This document shows, in pieces, positions 1 through 5,074 of a stretch of 5,074 nt of DNA. The notes beneath the pieces are model-generated. The model was not told where the DNA came from. It saw nothing but the letters and a program-made list of their open reading frames with translations, and searched no databases. This stretch comes from Limnobacter sp. GTDB lineage: Bacteria > Pseudomonadota > Gammaproteobacteria > Burkholderiales > Burkholderiaceae_B. Where the stretch lies: the NCBI GenBank assembly GCA_012032215.1, contig JAAURO010000168.1:1-5074 (forward strand). The letters run 5' to 3'. The position numbers and the translations under genes were made by a program. Every line of letters begins with the position of its first letter. The stretch's first letter is position 1.

Positions 1-414
1 ATGAACCGGGCATTTGTGCGCGATCTGGTTTTTTCTGACACCGCCGCCCGCCAGCGCCTGGAGGCCATTGTTCACCCACTCATACGCACCGAAGCACAGG
101 CACAAATTGCCCAGTACAAAACCGCACCTTACATAGTAGTAGTGGTGCCACTGCTGGCAGAGAAAGGCGGCTGGCAAGATTTGGCAGAAGGCATCATTGT
201 GGTGGACTGCCCGCCCGCCATGCAGATTGAACGGGTAAAAACACGCAACGGCTGGACAAACAAACAGATACGTGCCGTGCTGCAAGCACAAGCCCCACGC
301 AAAGAGCGCCTGCAGATTGCCACCTGGGTTTTAAGCAACGATGGGACGATTGAATCCTTGTTTGCACAAACCGATGCACTGCACCTCAAGCTGCTTGAAG
401 AAGCCTCGAAATAA
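1..414 (+). CDS. coaE: Dephospho-CoA kinase, N-terminally truncated by the window edge
   Basis: CoaE phosphorylates the 3'-hydroxyl of dephospho-CoA with ATP, the last step of coenzyme A synthesis, in the cytosol. The visible 137 residues match the CoaE C-terminal two thirds: a 'RQRLEAIVHPLI' helix (about residues 18-29), the 'VVPLLAE' core strand (48-54), the 'IIVVDCPPAMQIERVKTRNG' stretch (65-84) and the lid/adenine region with 'QAPRKERL' and 'SNDGT'. The ATP-binding P-loop and about 65 N-terminal residues are missing. The Met at base 1 aligns with an internal position ('LQRRALRERIF' in E. coli), so it is not the true start. The gene should begin upstream of the window; if base 1 is an annotated start, an upstream frameshift would be suspected. 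zapD follows 75 bases downstream in the same direction, the usual coaE-zapD order. Identification is confident; completeness cannot be judged. Confidence 0.93.
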   Translation: MNRAFVRDLVFSDTAARQRLEAIVHPLIRTEAQAQIAQYKTAPYIVVVVPLLAEKGGWQDLAEGIIVVDCPPAMQIERVKTRNGWTNKQIRAVLQAQAPRKERLQIATWVLSNDGTIESLFAQTDALHLKLLEEASK

Positions 415-421
415 ACAAAAT

Positions 422-450
422 TTGCAAGATACCCATAGGTAGTTCACAAT
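422..450 (+). promoter_or_regulatory. Weak candidate sigma-70 promoter for zapD
   Basis: In the coaE-zapD gap, TTGCAA (422-427) and CACAAT (445-450) are separated by 17 bases. Each hexamer matches consensus at four of six positions. zapD may equally be read through from coaE, and this is only a pattern match by eye. Confidence 0.18.
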
Positions 451-489
451 TCAGGTTAATAAACCACCCATTCAAGGCACCATTGATTC

Positions 490-1299
490 GTGACTACTGT
501 CGTCGATAAAAAAACCAGCCCGGCCCCTGTAAGCCAGTTCACCACTTACGAATTCCCGCTAAATGAGCGAATTCGCACGCTTCTGCGCCTTGAAGACTTA
601 TTCCTGAAATTCGACTTCTACCTGCACCAGGAACACAAACTAGACCACCACAGTGCTTTGCTGACGCTGTTTGAAATTATAGAAGTTGGGTCACGAGCAG
701 ATCTAAAAAGCGACTTAATTCAAGAACTTGAAAGGCAACGCCAAAGCCTTTCGCATTTGCAAGAGCACCCCGGCGTAGACAACAGCCTGCTGCGCGACAC
801 CCTGCTGAAAATCGACAAAGTAGCGCAAGAACTTTCGCGCTACGGTGGCCGCCTGGGGCACCACCTGCGCGACAACGAATTTCTGACAATTATCCGCAGC
901 CGCTGCTCTATACCCGGTGGTGTTTGCGAATTCGACCTGCCCAGCTACCGCCACTGGCAATGCAAAGAACCGGCTGCACGCCGCAGTGACATTCAACTTT
1001 GGTTCGAACCCATGAAAGCCTTAAGCCAGGCTGCATTTTTGGTGTTGCGCATTTTGCGCGAAAGCGGTGAATACTGCATTGCCAGCGCAGAAAACGGCAA
1101 CTTTACCCAGCAAATGACGGGTAAAAGCTTTCAGTTGCTGCGTGTGGATTTACCGGTTGAACACGAAGTAGTGCCAGAGTTTAGCGCCAACAAATACATG
1201 CTCTGGATACGGTTTAATACGCCTGGAGCCAATGGTGTGTGTAAAAACAATCCGTACACTGAAGCGTTCGATTTTCGACTGCAATTCTGTAACCTTTAA
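490..1299 (+). CDS. zapD: Cell division protein ZapD (YacF, DUF1342)
   Basis: ZapD binds the C-terminal tail of FtsZ and cross-links protofilaments, helping to bundle the Z-ring at midcell. The 269-residue product is full length for the betaproteobacterial form, slightly longer than the E. coli protein. Recognisable blocks are 'YEFPLNERIRTLLRLEDLF' (20-38), 'SRADLKSDLIQELERQRQ' (68-85), 'IRSRCSIPGGVCEFDLPSY' (135-153), 'SANKYMLWIRF' near residue 240, and the terminal 'QFCNL', close to the LCNL ending common in Burkholderiales. The start is GTG: an in-frame TGA at 484-486 lies one codon upstream, so no earlier start is possible. A weak AAGG at 474-477 sits 12 bases before it, which is rather far. 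The protein is largely helical and soluble, with no membrane segment. The usual downstream partner yacG is not found; a repeat island follows directly. No intrinsic terminator is visible after the stop. Confidence 0.95.
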   Translation: MTTVVDKKTSPAPVSQFTTYEFPLNERIRTLLRLEDLFLKFDFYLHQEHKLDHHSALLTLFEIIEVGSRADLKSDLIQELERQRQSLSHLQEHPGVDNSLLRDTLLKIDKVAQELSRYGGRLGHHLRDNEFLTIIRSRCSIPGGVCEFDLPSYRHWQCKEPAARRSDIQLWFEPMKALSQAAFLVLRILRESGEYCIASAENGNFTQQMTGKSFQLLRVDLPVEHEVVPEFSANKYMLWIRFNTPGANGVCKNNPYTEAFDFRLQFCNL

Positions 1300-1386
1300 G
1301 GAGCCCCTGATTAACTCCGTGGATGCAGATTTGAGGGGAGTCGGGATGCAAGTGCCTTGCAAAAAGCGCAGTGCCGCTTGGTACAG

Positions 1387-1453
1387 CGCCTTCTCGCCCA
1401 AAGCTCGGCTTGGTTTCGCTTAAACACACTTTGATCGCCTTCTCGCCCAAAGC
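1387..1453 (+). repeat. 18-bp direct repeat, 49-base period
   Basis: The 18-mer CGCCTTCTCGCCCAAAGC occurs identically at 1387-1404 and 1436-1453. Similarity continues for about ten further bases (7 of 10 identical), giving two units of about 28 bases offset by 49. It marks the left part of the repeat island. Confidence 0.85.
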
Positions 1454-1464
1454 CCTGCTTGATG

Positions 1465-1478
1465 CCTCGGGTTCGAGG
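1465..1478 (+). repeat. Small hairpin CCTCG-GGTT-CGAGG
   Basis: A perfect 5-bp stem with a 4-base loop lies just left of inverted-repeat arm A. No T-run follows, so it is not a terminator. It may belong to the end of the adjoining repeat unit. Confidence 0.4.
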
Positions 1479-1512
1479 ACTGTTCGAAACCCCGCCTGCG
1501 CGCTCGCTCTGG

Positions 1513-1573
1513 TCGGCGGCCGTTAACTCGCCCTCAGCGCTATGCGCTTCGGTGCTCAAACATGCCCGGCCTT
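1513..1573 (+). repeat. Inverted repeat A, left arm (61 bp core)
   Basis: This 61-base core is the reverse complement of 1788-1847 with three mismatches and one single-base indel. It includes a 20-base block at 1521-1540, containing GTTAACTCGCCCTCAGCGC, that is identical in both arms. Weaker similarity extends left to the CGAAACCCCG at 1485-1494, whose partner is at 1865-1874, so the full arm may be about 90 bases. The arms are separated by 214 bases. Confidence 0.88.
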
Positions 1574-1585
1574 TTTTCCTCCCCG

Positions 1586-1603
1586 CGCCAAAGCGCTTCG
1601 GCG
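1586..1603 (+). repeat. 18-bp imperfect palindrome centred on AAGCGCTT
   Basis: CGCCAAAGCGCTTCGGCG is self-complementary except for one A/C pair each side of the centre (1590/1599). It lies between arms A and B of the larger repeats and could form a short cruciform or RNA hairpin. Confidence 0.5.
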
Positions 1604-1660
1604 GCGAGCAGTCTTTTACTCACCCGGGGCAAACAAGCGCGGGCTTTTGGCGTAAAGGCT

Positions 1661-1684
1661 GGGTGCGTTCGGCGTTCGGCACCC
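1661..1684 (+). repeat. Hairpin GGGTGC...GCACCC with duplicated GTTCGGC loop
   Basis: GGGTGC (1661-1666) pairs with GCACCC (1679-1684) across a 12-base loop. The heptamer GTTCGGC occurs twice in tandem at 1667-1680, mostly within the loop. No T-run follows, so it is not an intrinsic terminator. Confidence 0.5.
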
Positions 1685-1700
1685 ATTCTGCGCATACGCG

Positions 1701-1741
1701 GTGCTTTCGCGCTGCGGCGCGTTGGGTGTGTGCCTCCCGGC
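1701..1741 (+). repeat. Inverted repeat B, left arm (41 bp, perfect)
   Basis: These 41 bases are the exact reverse complement of 1886-1926, with 144 bases between the arms. The arm itself contains a small hairpin, CGCGC-TGCG-GCGCG (1709-1722). Perfect identity, against the diverged A pair, suggests a more recent copying event or gene conversion. Confidence 0.92.
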
Positions 1742-1787
1742 GATTCAGGCGGTGCCCGCCGTCTGGGGCTTCATCTTGCAAAGGGTG

Positions 1788-1847
1788 AAGGCCGGGCATG
1801 TTTGACACCGAAGCGCCTGGCGCTGAGGGCGAGTTAACGACCGCCGA
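1788..1847 (-). repeat. Inverted repeat A', right arm
   Basis: Reverse-complement partner of 1513-1573 (three mismatches, one indel). It lies inside the spacer between arms B and B', so the two pairs interlock (A-B-A'-B') instead of nesting. Similarity to the left arm continues in weaker form to 1874. Confidence 0.88.
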
Positions 1848-1885
1848 GCAAGTGAGGCTTCAGACGGGGTTTCGGGCAAAGCCAA

Positions 1886-1926
1886 GCCGGGAGGCACACA
1901 CCCAACGCGCCGCAGCGCGAAAGCAC
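1886..1926 (-). repeat. Inverted repeat B', right arm (41 bp, perfect)
   Basis: Exact reverse complement of 1701-1741. It ends 25 bases before the end of the convergent Nudix gene. A short GCGCC/GGCGT stem follows at about 1930-1940. A transcript leaving the Nudix gene would run through B' first and could fold with B. Confidence 0.92.
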
Positions 1927-1951
1927 TAGCGCCGTGGCGTGAAAGCAAAAC

Positions 1952-2947
1952 CTACAATTGCCGAATCATCGCCAACCCATGTGCCCCGTGAATTCGCGCT
2001 TCCCCCCAATCGTCCAGACCCAATCCCCCAATGGCATACACCGGCAAACGCGCCTCTTGCACCAGTTGTTGAAACGCAGCCCAGCCCATTCCGCCTTGCC
2101 CGGGGTGTGAAGCGGTTGCCCTGACTGCACCCAGCACGGCGTAGTGCAAACCGCGTGCATGTGCCAGCTGCAAACTGGCGGCATCGTGTACCGAAGCGCC
2201 AAGCACTTGCCAGTGCGGCGCAAACTGGGGGCGAGTTTCCAGATGGGTTTGGGTAAGGTGTACGCGCAGCCCGTGGGGCAGTTCACAGCCGGCCTCTAGA
2301 AGTCGCAGTGCAGTGGCGGAGTGGCAAATTAAATCCAGAGTCAGGGCGCTGCAAATCTGCTGGCAATGCTGCCAGGCATCCACCAAAGTTTGGCCAACCA
2401 GTTCGGGTTCTCGAAACAGAACACGCATGCCCCCCGCCGACTTACCAACAAAGGGGGCAACACCCGTTCGTTGTGAATCGGGTGGTGATTGTGCAGGCTG
2501 TAATTTGCTTGCAACTGCATCTGCGCCCATCAGACCGTAGCTGGAAACAGCCAACACGCCGGGCTGGGCAAGCACGGGCAAAAGCGGTTCGGTGGCTGGC
2601 AAGACGGGTTGCAGGTGCCCCGGTTGCAGGCTGGACCAGGTAAGCGTCTGGCCTTCCAGGGCGCGCGGTGTGCCTTCAAACTGCCACACACGGTACAGGT
2701 GCAGACGCACCTTGGCGTGTTCATAATCGTGTTCCATGACAAACCACGGGCCACCTTGTTGGGCAGTAATGCCCAGTTCTTCCTGCAATTCGCGCACCAG
2801 GGCTTGCCACACGGTTTCATCGGCTTCCACCTTGCCGCCCGGGAACTCCCAATAACCCGCATACGGCTTGCCTTGGGGTCGTTGGCCCCACAGCACGTCA
2901 CCTTGCGCATTAAACACCACGGCCACGGCTACATCTATGCGTTTCAT
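1952..2947 (-). CDS. Nudix hydrolase (MutT-like) fused to a thiamine-phosphate-synthase-like domain
   Basis: A 331-residue two-domain protein. Residues 1-130 are a MutT-type Nudix domain with a complete Nudix box at 38-60: G38, E44, then RELQEELGI at 52-60, fitting GX5EX7REUXEEXGU. MutT enzymes hydrolyse oxidised nucleotides such as 8-oxo-dGTP to monophosphates in the cytosol. Residues about 175-331 resemble ThiE/TenI TIM-barrel proteins: 'VLGASVHD' (248-255), 'YAVLGAVRATASHPG' (269-283), 'LPVYAIGGLGLDDW' (301-314) and 'GAHGLAMI' (321-328). The ThiE part seems degenerate, with CHS in place of the usual Asn-Asp and His in place of the usual Lys after T-x-S, so TMP synthase activity is doubtful. 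The start ATG fits MutT N-termini ('MKRIDVAVAVVF'), but no Shine-Dalgarno precedes it. It lies 61 bases after argJ on the same strand, and coupling through a tiny ORF is possible. This fusion is known in Proteobacteria; the second domain's role is unclear to me. Confidence 0.92.
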   Translation of the reverse strand: MKRIDVAVAVVFNAQGDVLWGQRPQGKPYAGYWEFPGGKVEADETVWQALVRELQEELGITAQQGGPWFVMEHDYEHAKVRLHLYRVWQFEGTPRALEGQTLTWSSLQPGHLQPVLPATEPLLPVLAQPGVLAVSSYGLMGADAVASKLQPAQSPPDSQRTGVAPFVGKSAGGMRVLFREPELVGQTLVDAWQHCQQICSALTLDLICHSATALRLLEAGCELPHGLRVHLTQTHLETRPQFAPHWQVLGASVHDAASLQLAHARGLHYAVLGAVRATASHPGQGGMGWAAFQQLVQEARLPVYAIGGLGLDDWGEARIHGAHGLAMIRQL

Positions 2948-3009
2948 AGGCGGTGGGGCTGGCTGGGTTCGCGCCGCGGGGCAGCTTCAAAAGCGGGGAG
3001 CAGGCTCAT
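2944..3009 (-). CDS. Possible 21-residue coupling ORF between argJ and the Nudix gene
   Basis: An ATG at 3009-3007 shares one base with the argJ TGA stop (TGATG), and the reading frame ends in a TGA at 2946-2944 that overlaps the Nudix start (ATGA). The 21-residue product begins [13 protein letters not shown] and is proline/arginine-rich; I do not recognise it. The Nudix start lacks an evident ribosome binding site, so ribosomes finishing argJ could translate this ORF and reinitiate at the Nudix gene. An open frame this short can easily arise by chance, so this is speculative. Confidence 0.22.
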   Translation of the reverse strand: MSLLPAFEAAPRREPSQPHRL

Positions 3010-4273
3010 CAACTGCGGTAATCTGCGTTAATCGACACATACTCGTGCGAAAGGTCGGTTGTCCACACCGTGGTGCTGGCACTGCCGCGCCCCAACTCTA
3101 CGCGCACGGCAATTTCTGCTTCGTTCATCACTGCCTGGCCTTGCTCTTCGCGGTAATCAGGATCTCGTCCACCCTTCACCACTACCCGTACATCGCCTAA
3201 ATACAACTGAATGCCGGTTTGCTCCAGGTCTTCAATGCCTGCATAACCTACGGCTGCCAAAATGCGACCCAGGTTGGGGTCGGATGCAAAAACGCGGTTT
3301 TTACCAAAGGTGAATGAGCAATGGCATACGCCACTTTGCAAGCTTCTTCCGTGGTTTTGGCTTGACTCACCTGAATCGCAATGAACTTGCTTGCACCCTC
3401 GCCATCGCGCACTATGGCTTGGGCCAAGGCAATGGCCGCCTCTTGCAGCGCGGCGTATACTGCTTGGGCGTGAGGTTCTTCGCCTGTTTGTATGGCTACA
3501 AACTCTTGATTACCGGCTTGGGCGCTGGCATTGCCTGTAGCCATTATTACAAAGCTGTCGTTGGTGGAGGTGTCGCCGTCTATGGTAATGCGGTTAAACG
3601 AGGCATCGGCAATTTGCGGGGTCCAGCGTTCCAGCACGGGTTGGACTATGGCCGCATCGGTGGCCAGAAACCCCAGCATGGTGGCCATATTGGGGCGTAT
3701 CATGCCCGCCCCTTTGGATATTCCCGTTACGGTGAGGGTGTGCCCTTGCACCTGCACCTGCCTGCTGTACGCTTTGGGCTGAGTGTCGGTGGTCATGATG
3801 GCTTGCGCGGCATCCAGCCACGAGGCTTTGCCCAAGGCATGGGCTGCTTGCTCTATGCCGGGCAGCAATTTGGCCATGGGCAGGTTTTCCAGAATAACCC
3901 CAGTAGAAAACACCAGTACCTGCTCGGGCTGGCAACCCACTGCCTGGGCCACTTTGGTGGCTGTGGCCTGCGCATCTTGCCGACCTTTTTCACCCGTGCC
4001 TGCGTTGGCATTGCCAGTATTCACCACCAAAGCACGTATGCCCGCACCACCCTCCAGACGGGCAGCTTGCAAGTGGCTGCGACACAATTGCACAGGGGCC
4101 GCACAAAAGCGGTTTTGGGTAAAGACGCCTGCCACACTGGCGCCGGGGACAAGCTGTATCAGCAACACATCTTTGCGATTGGGCTTTTTAATGGCTGCCA
4201 TGGCATAGCCCAGGGCAACGCCGCGCACGGGTAAAAGATTTTCTTCTTGCGGAAGTGGCAAATTAACAGGCAT
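3009..4273 (-). CDS. argJ: Bifunctional ornithine acetyltransferase / N-acetylglutamate synthase ArgJ, frameshifted as sequenced
   Basis: ArgJ transfers the acetyl group of N-acetylornithine to glutamate, giving ornithine and N-acetylglutamate; bifunctional forms also acetylate glutamate with acetyl-CoA. The precursor cleaves itself into alpha and beta chains. Visible motifs are '[16 protein letters not shown]' (46-61), '[15 protein letters not shown]' (83-97), oxyanion-hole 'FSTGVILE' (122-129), '[15 protein letters not shown]' (186-200) with nucleophile Thr198 and cleavage before it, '[10 protein letters not shown]' (232-241) and 'RDGEGASKF' (289-297). The first frame (4273-3248) leaves the family pattern after 'SPLVKTAF' (residue 328). 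A second frame (ending 3009) resumes with '[19 protein letters not shown]' and ends 'NADYRS'. One extra T in the T5 run (plus-strand A run 3288-3292) would join them into a normal 421-residue protein. A sequencing error is the likely cause, though true inactivation is possible. A weak AAGAG lies six bases before the ATG. Confidence 0.93.
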
Positions 4274-4410
4274 GGCTTGCTCTTGCGGGTAAATGGTGTT
4301 TAAAAACAGAACACGGCAATGCTACCGTATACTGGGTCGTTCATTGATTCCATTGCTCCAGTTTCTGGGGCCAGAAAAGGCAATTCATCAGGCAATGCAC
4401 AAGGCAAACC
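4274..4410. promoter_or_regulatory. Divergent argJ / VIT intergenic region
   Basis: This 137-base gap lies between divergent starts and must hold promoters for both genes if neither is read from elsewhere. A TATACT at 4328-4333 (+) resembles a -10 box, but no good -35 is found 16-18 bases upstream. I see no convincing Fur, MntR or ArgR box. A perfect short inverted repeat lies at 4362-4377. An AAGG at 4401-4404 serves as a likely ribosome binding site six bases before the VIT start. Confidence 0.45.
4362..4377 (+). repeat. Perfect short inverted repeat TTTCTGG-GG-CCAGAAA
   Basis: Seven-base arms around a GG centre, 33 bases before the VIT start codon. As DNA it could be an operator; as RNA a small 5' UTR hairpin. 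No T-run follows, so a terminator is unlikely. It does not match any operator I recognise. Confidence 0.35.
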
Positions 4411-5074
4411 ATGAGTCACCATGAAATACACCGAACCCACCGGGCAGGCTGGCTGCGTGCAGCAGTGCTGGGCGCAAACGATGGCATTGTGTCTACCGCC
4501 AGCCTGATTATCGGGGTTGCAGCGGCCAATTCCTCGCACGAGGGCGTGCTGCTTGCCGGGGCGGCAGGCCTGGTTGCCGGGGCCATGTCGATGGCGGCAG
4601 GCGAGTACGTGTCAGTAAGTTCTCAGTCGGATATCGAGAAGGCCGACATCGCCGTTGAAAAACGCTCGCTGGAACAAAACCCCGAGTTCGAAACAGAAGA
4701 GCTGGCCAAAATCTACGAAACCCGTGGGTTGGCTTCAAATCTTGCTAAACAGGTAGCCACCAAACTGATGGAGCACGATGCACTGGGTGCCCACGTGCGC
4801 GATGAATCGGCATTCAGGAAACCGGCAGCGCCCAGCCTGTGCAAGCGGCGTTTTTTTCAGCGGCCGCTTTTACGGTAGGCGCGGCCTTGCCTTTGTTGCT
4901 GGCGTGGCTTACACCTGCATCCGCATTAATTCTGGTCACCGCGCTTTTTTCGCTGGTGTTTCTGGCCGCACTGGGGGGCCTTGCCGCCAAGGCGGGAGGC
5001 GCATCCATGGTGATTGGCGCGGTTCGGGGTAACCTTTTGGGGAGCGCTGGCCATGGCCCTGACAGCTGGGGTTG
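4411..5074 (+). CDS. VIT1/CCC1 family Fe2+/Mn2+ transporter, two frameshifts as sequenced, 3' end beyond window
   Basis: VIT/CCC1 proteins move Fe2+ or Mn2+ out of the cytosol across a membrane. The N-terminal 132 residues are typical: 'GWLRAAVLGANDGIVSTASL' (13-32, TM1 with Asp24), TM2 ending 'GAMSMAAGEYVSVSSQ' (57-72, with Met59, Met61 and Glu65), then a charged helical segment (73-132) at the position of the metal-binding domain. As sequenced, the frame is lost after 'HVRDE' and stops at 4878. Adding one A at 4805-4806 restores 'IGIQETGSAQPVQAAFF' and hydrophobic segments TM3 (about 146-167), TM4 (170-191) and the 'KAGGASMVIGAV' loop. A second indel, an extra G in the G4 run 5026-5029, must be removed to read 'RVTFWGALAMALTAG' (TM5). 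The repaired product is about 221 residues to the window edge, nearly full length for the bacterial family. Substrate metal cannot be told from sequence. Confidence 0.88.

Larger units (their letters stand above)
1300..1951. other. Gene-free repeat island between convergent zapD and Nudix genes
   Basis: This 652-base stretch separates two convergent genes and holds no ORF with protein-like sequence. It is filled with inverted and direct repeats: a partial 49-base-period direct repeat at its left, then two long interlocked inverted-repeat pairs from about 1485 to 1926. Short ORFs occur on both strands, but they overlap each other and are Arg/Ala/Cys/Ser-rich or low-complexity, as expected from GC-rich repeats. 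I see no transposase, integrase, tRNA, clear intrinsic terminator, or flanking target duplication. It resembles a cluster of dispersed intergenic repeats of the kind common in Burkholderiales genomes; that family assignment is inference. yacG would be expected at this position in many relatives. Confidence 0.75.

Noticed and set aside
1347..1361. TGCAAG-TGC-CTTGCA hairpin as a terminator for zapD
   Set aside because: It is followed by an A-run, not T, on the plus strand, and on the minus strand the T-run precedes the stem instead of following it.
1465..1495. GGTTCGA and GTTCGAAAC resembling a tRNA T-loop
   Set aside because: No matching T-stem of five pairs, acceptor stem or anticodon arm can be drawn.
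1311..1559. Minus-strand ORF with a Cys-x4-Cys-x2-Cys cluster that might recall a small zinc protein such as YacG
   Set aside because: It lies wholly in repeat DNA, overlaps other ORFs of equal length on both strands, and lacks the YacG sequence around its cysteines.
1459..1837. Overlapping plus-strand ORFs of about 90-110 codons
   Set aside because: Arg/Ala/Ser/Cys-rich translations of inverted repeats, with no recognisable domain and overlapping frames.
1300..1951. Insertion sequence or CRISPR array
   Set aside because: No transposase, no target-site duplication seen, and no regularly spaced multi-copy repeats with unique spacers.
3314..4234. Long plus-strand ORF (306 codons)
   Set aside because: Antisense shadow of argJ; the opposite strand carries all ArgJ motifs.
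4328..4333. TATACT as the VIT promoter -10 box
   Set aside because: No acceptable -35 element at 16-18 bases; kept only as a remark in the intergenic entry.
4300..4350. Short minus-strand ORF ending upstream of argJ, as an arginine leader peptide
   Set aside because: The part outside the transporter gene has no arginine codons and no attenuator-like stem, and the rest overlaps the VIT gene.

Overview
This window looks like chromosomal housekeeping DNA from a betaproteobacterium, probably Burkholderiales. The evidence is the coaE-zapD pair, a ZapD ending in the C-terminal residues usual for betaproteobacterial homologues, an ArgJ with a proteobacterial-type sequence, and a Nudix/ThiE-like fusion protein next to argJ. 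GC content looks moderately high by eye. A Limnobacter-like genus is possible, but I cannot establish genus from sequence alone.

Layout. Bases 1-414 (+) hold the C-terminal two thirds of dephospho-CoA kinase (coaE), cut by the window edge. After a 75-base gap comes a complete zapD (490-1299, +), a cell-division gene. Bases 1300-1951 hold no credible gene and form a dense repeat island. It contains two long inverted-repeat pairs in an interlocked A-B-A'-B' order, one of them a perfect 41-bp pair, plus an 18-bp direct repeat and several hairpins. In many relatives yacG follows zapD; here it is absent from the window. Running leftwards from 4273 are argJ (arginine biosynthesis) and a Nudix hydrolase fused to a thiamine-phosphate-synthase-like domain (2947-1952). 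They are joined by a tiny 21-codon ORF that overlaps the argJ stop and the Nudix start. Diverging from argJ at 4411 (+) is a VIT/CCC1-type iron/manganese transporter that runs off the right edge.

Two otherwise well-conserved genes are broken by single-base indels in short homopolymers: argJ once (around 3288-3292) and the VIT transporter twice (around 4805-4806 and 5026-5029). Correcting each indel restores family-typical sequence. Sequencing or assembly error is therefore the simplest reading, and all three lie in the right-hand 1.8 kb.

The genes do not form one pathway. They cover CoA synthesis, Z-ring bundling, oxidised-nucleotide clean-up, arginine synthesis and metal transport. I do not see a new defence, mobile or biosynthetic system. 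The most unexplained structure is the repeat island between zapD and the Nudix gene.
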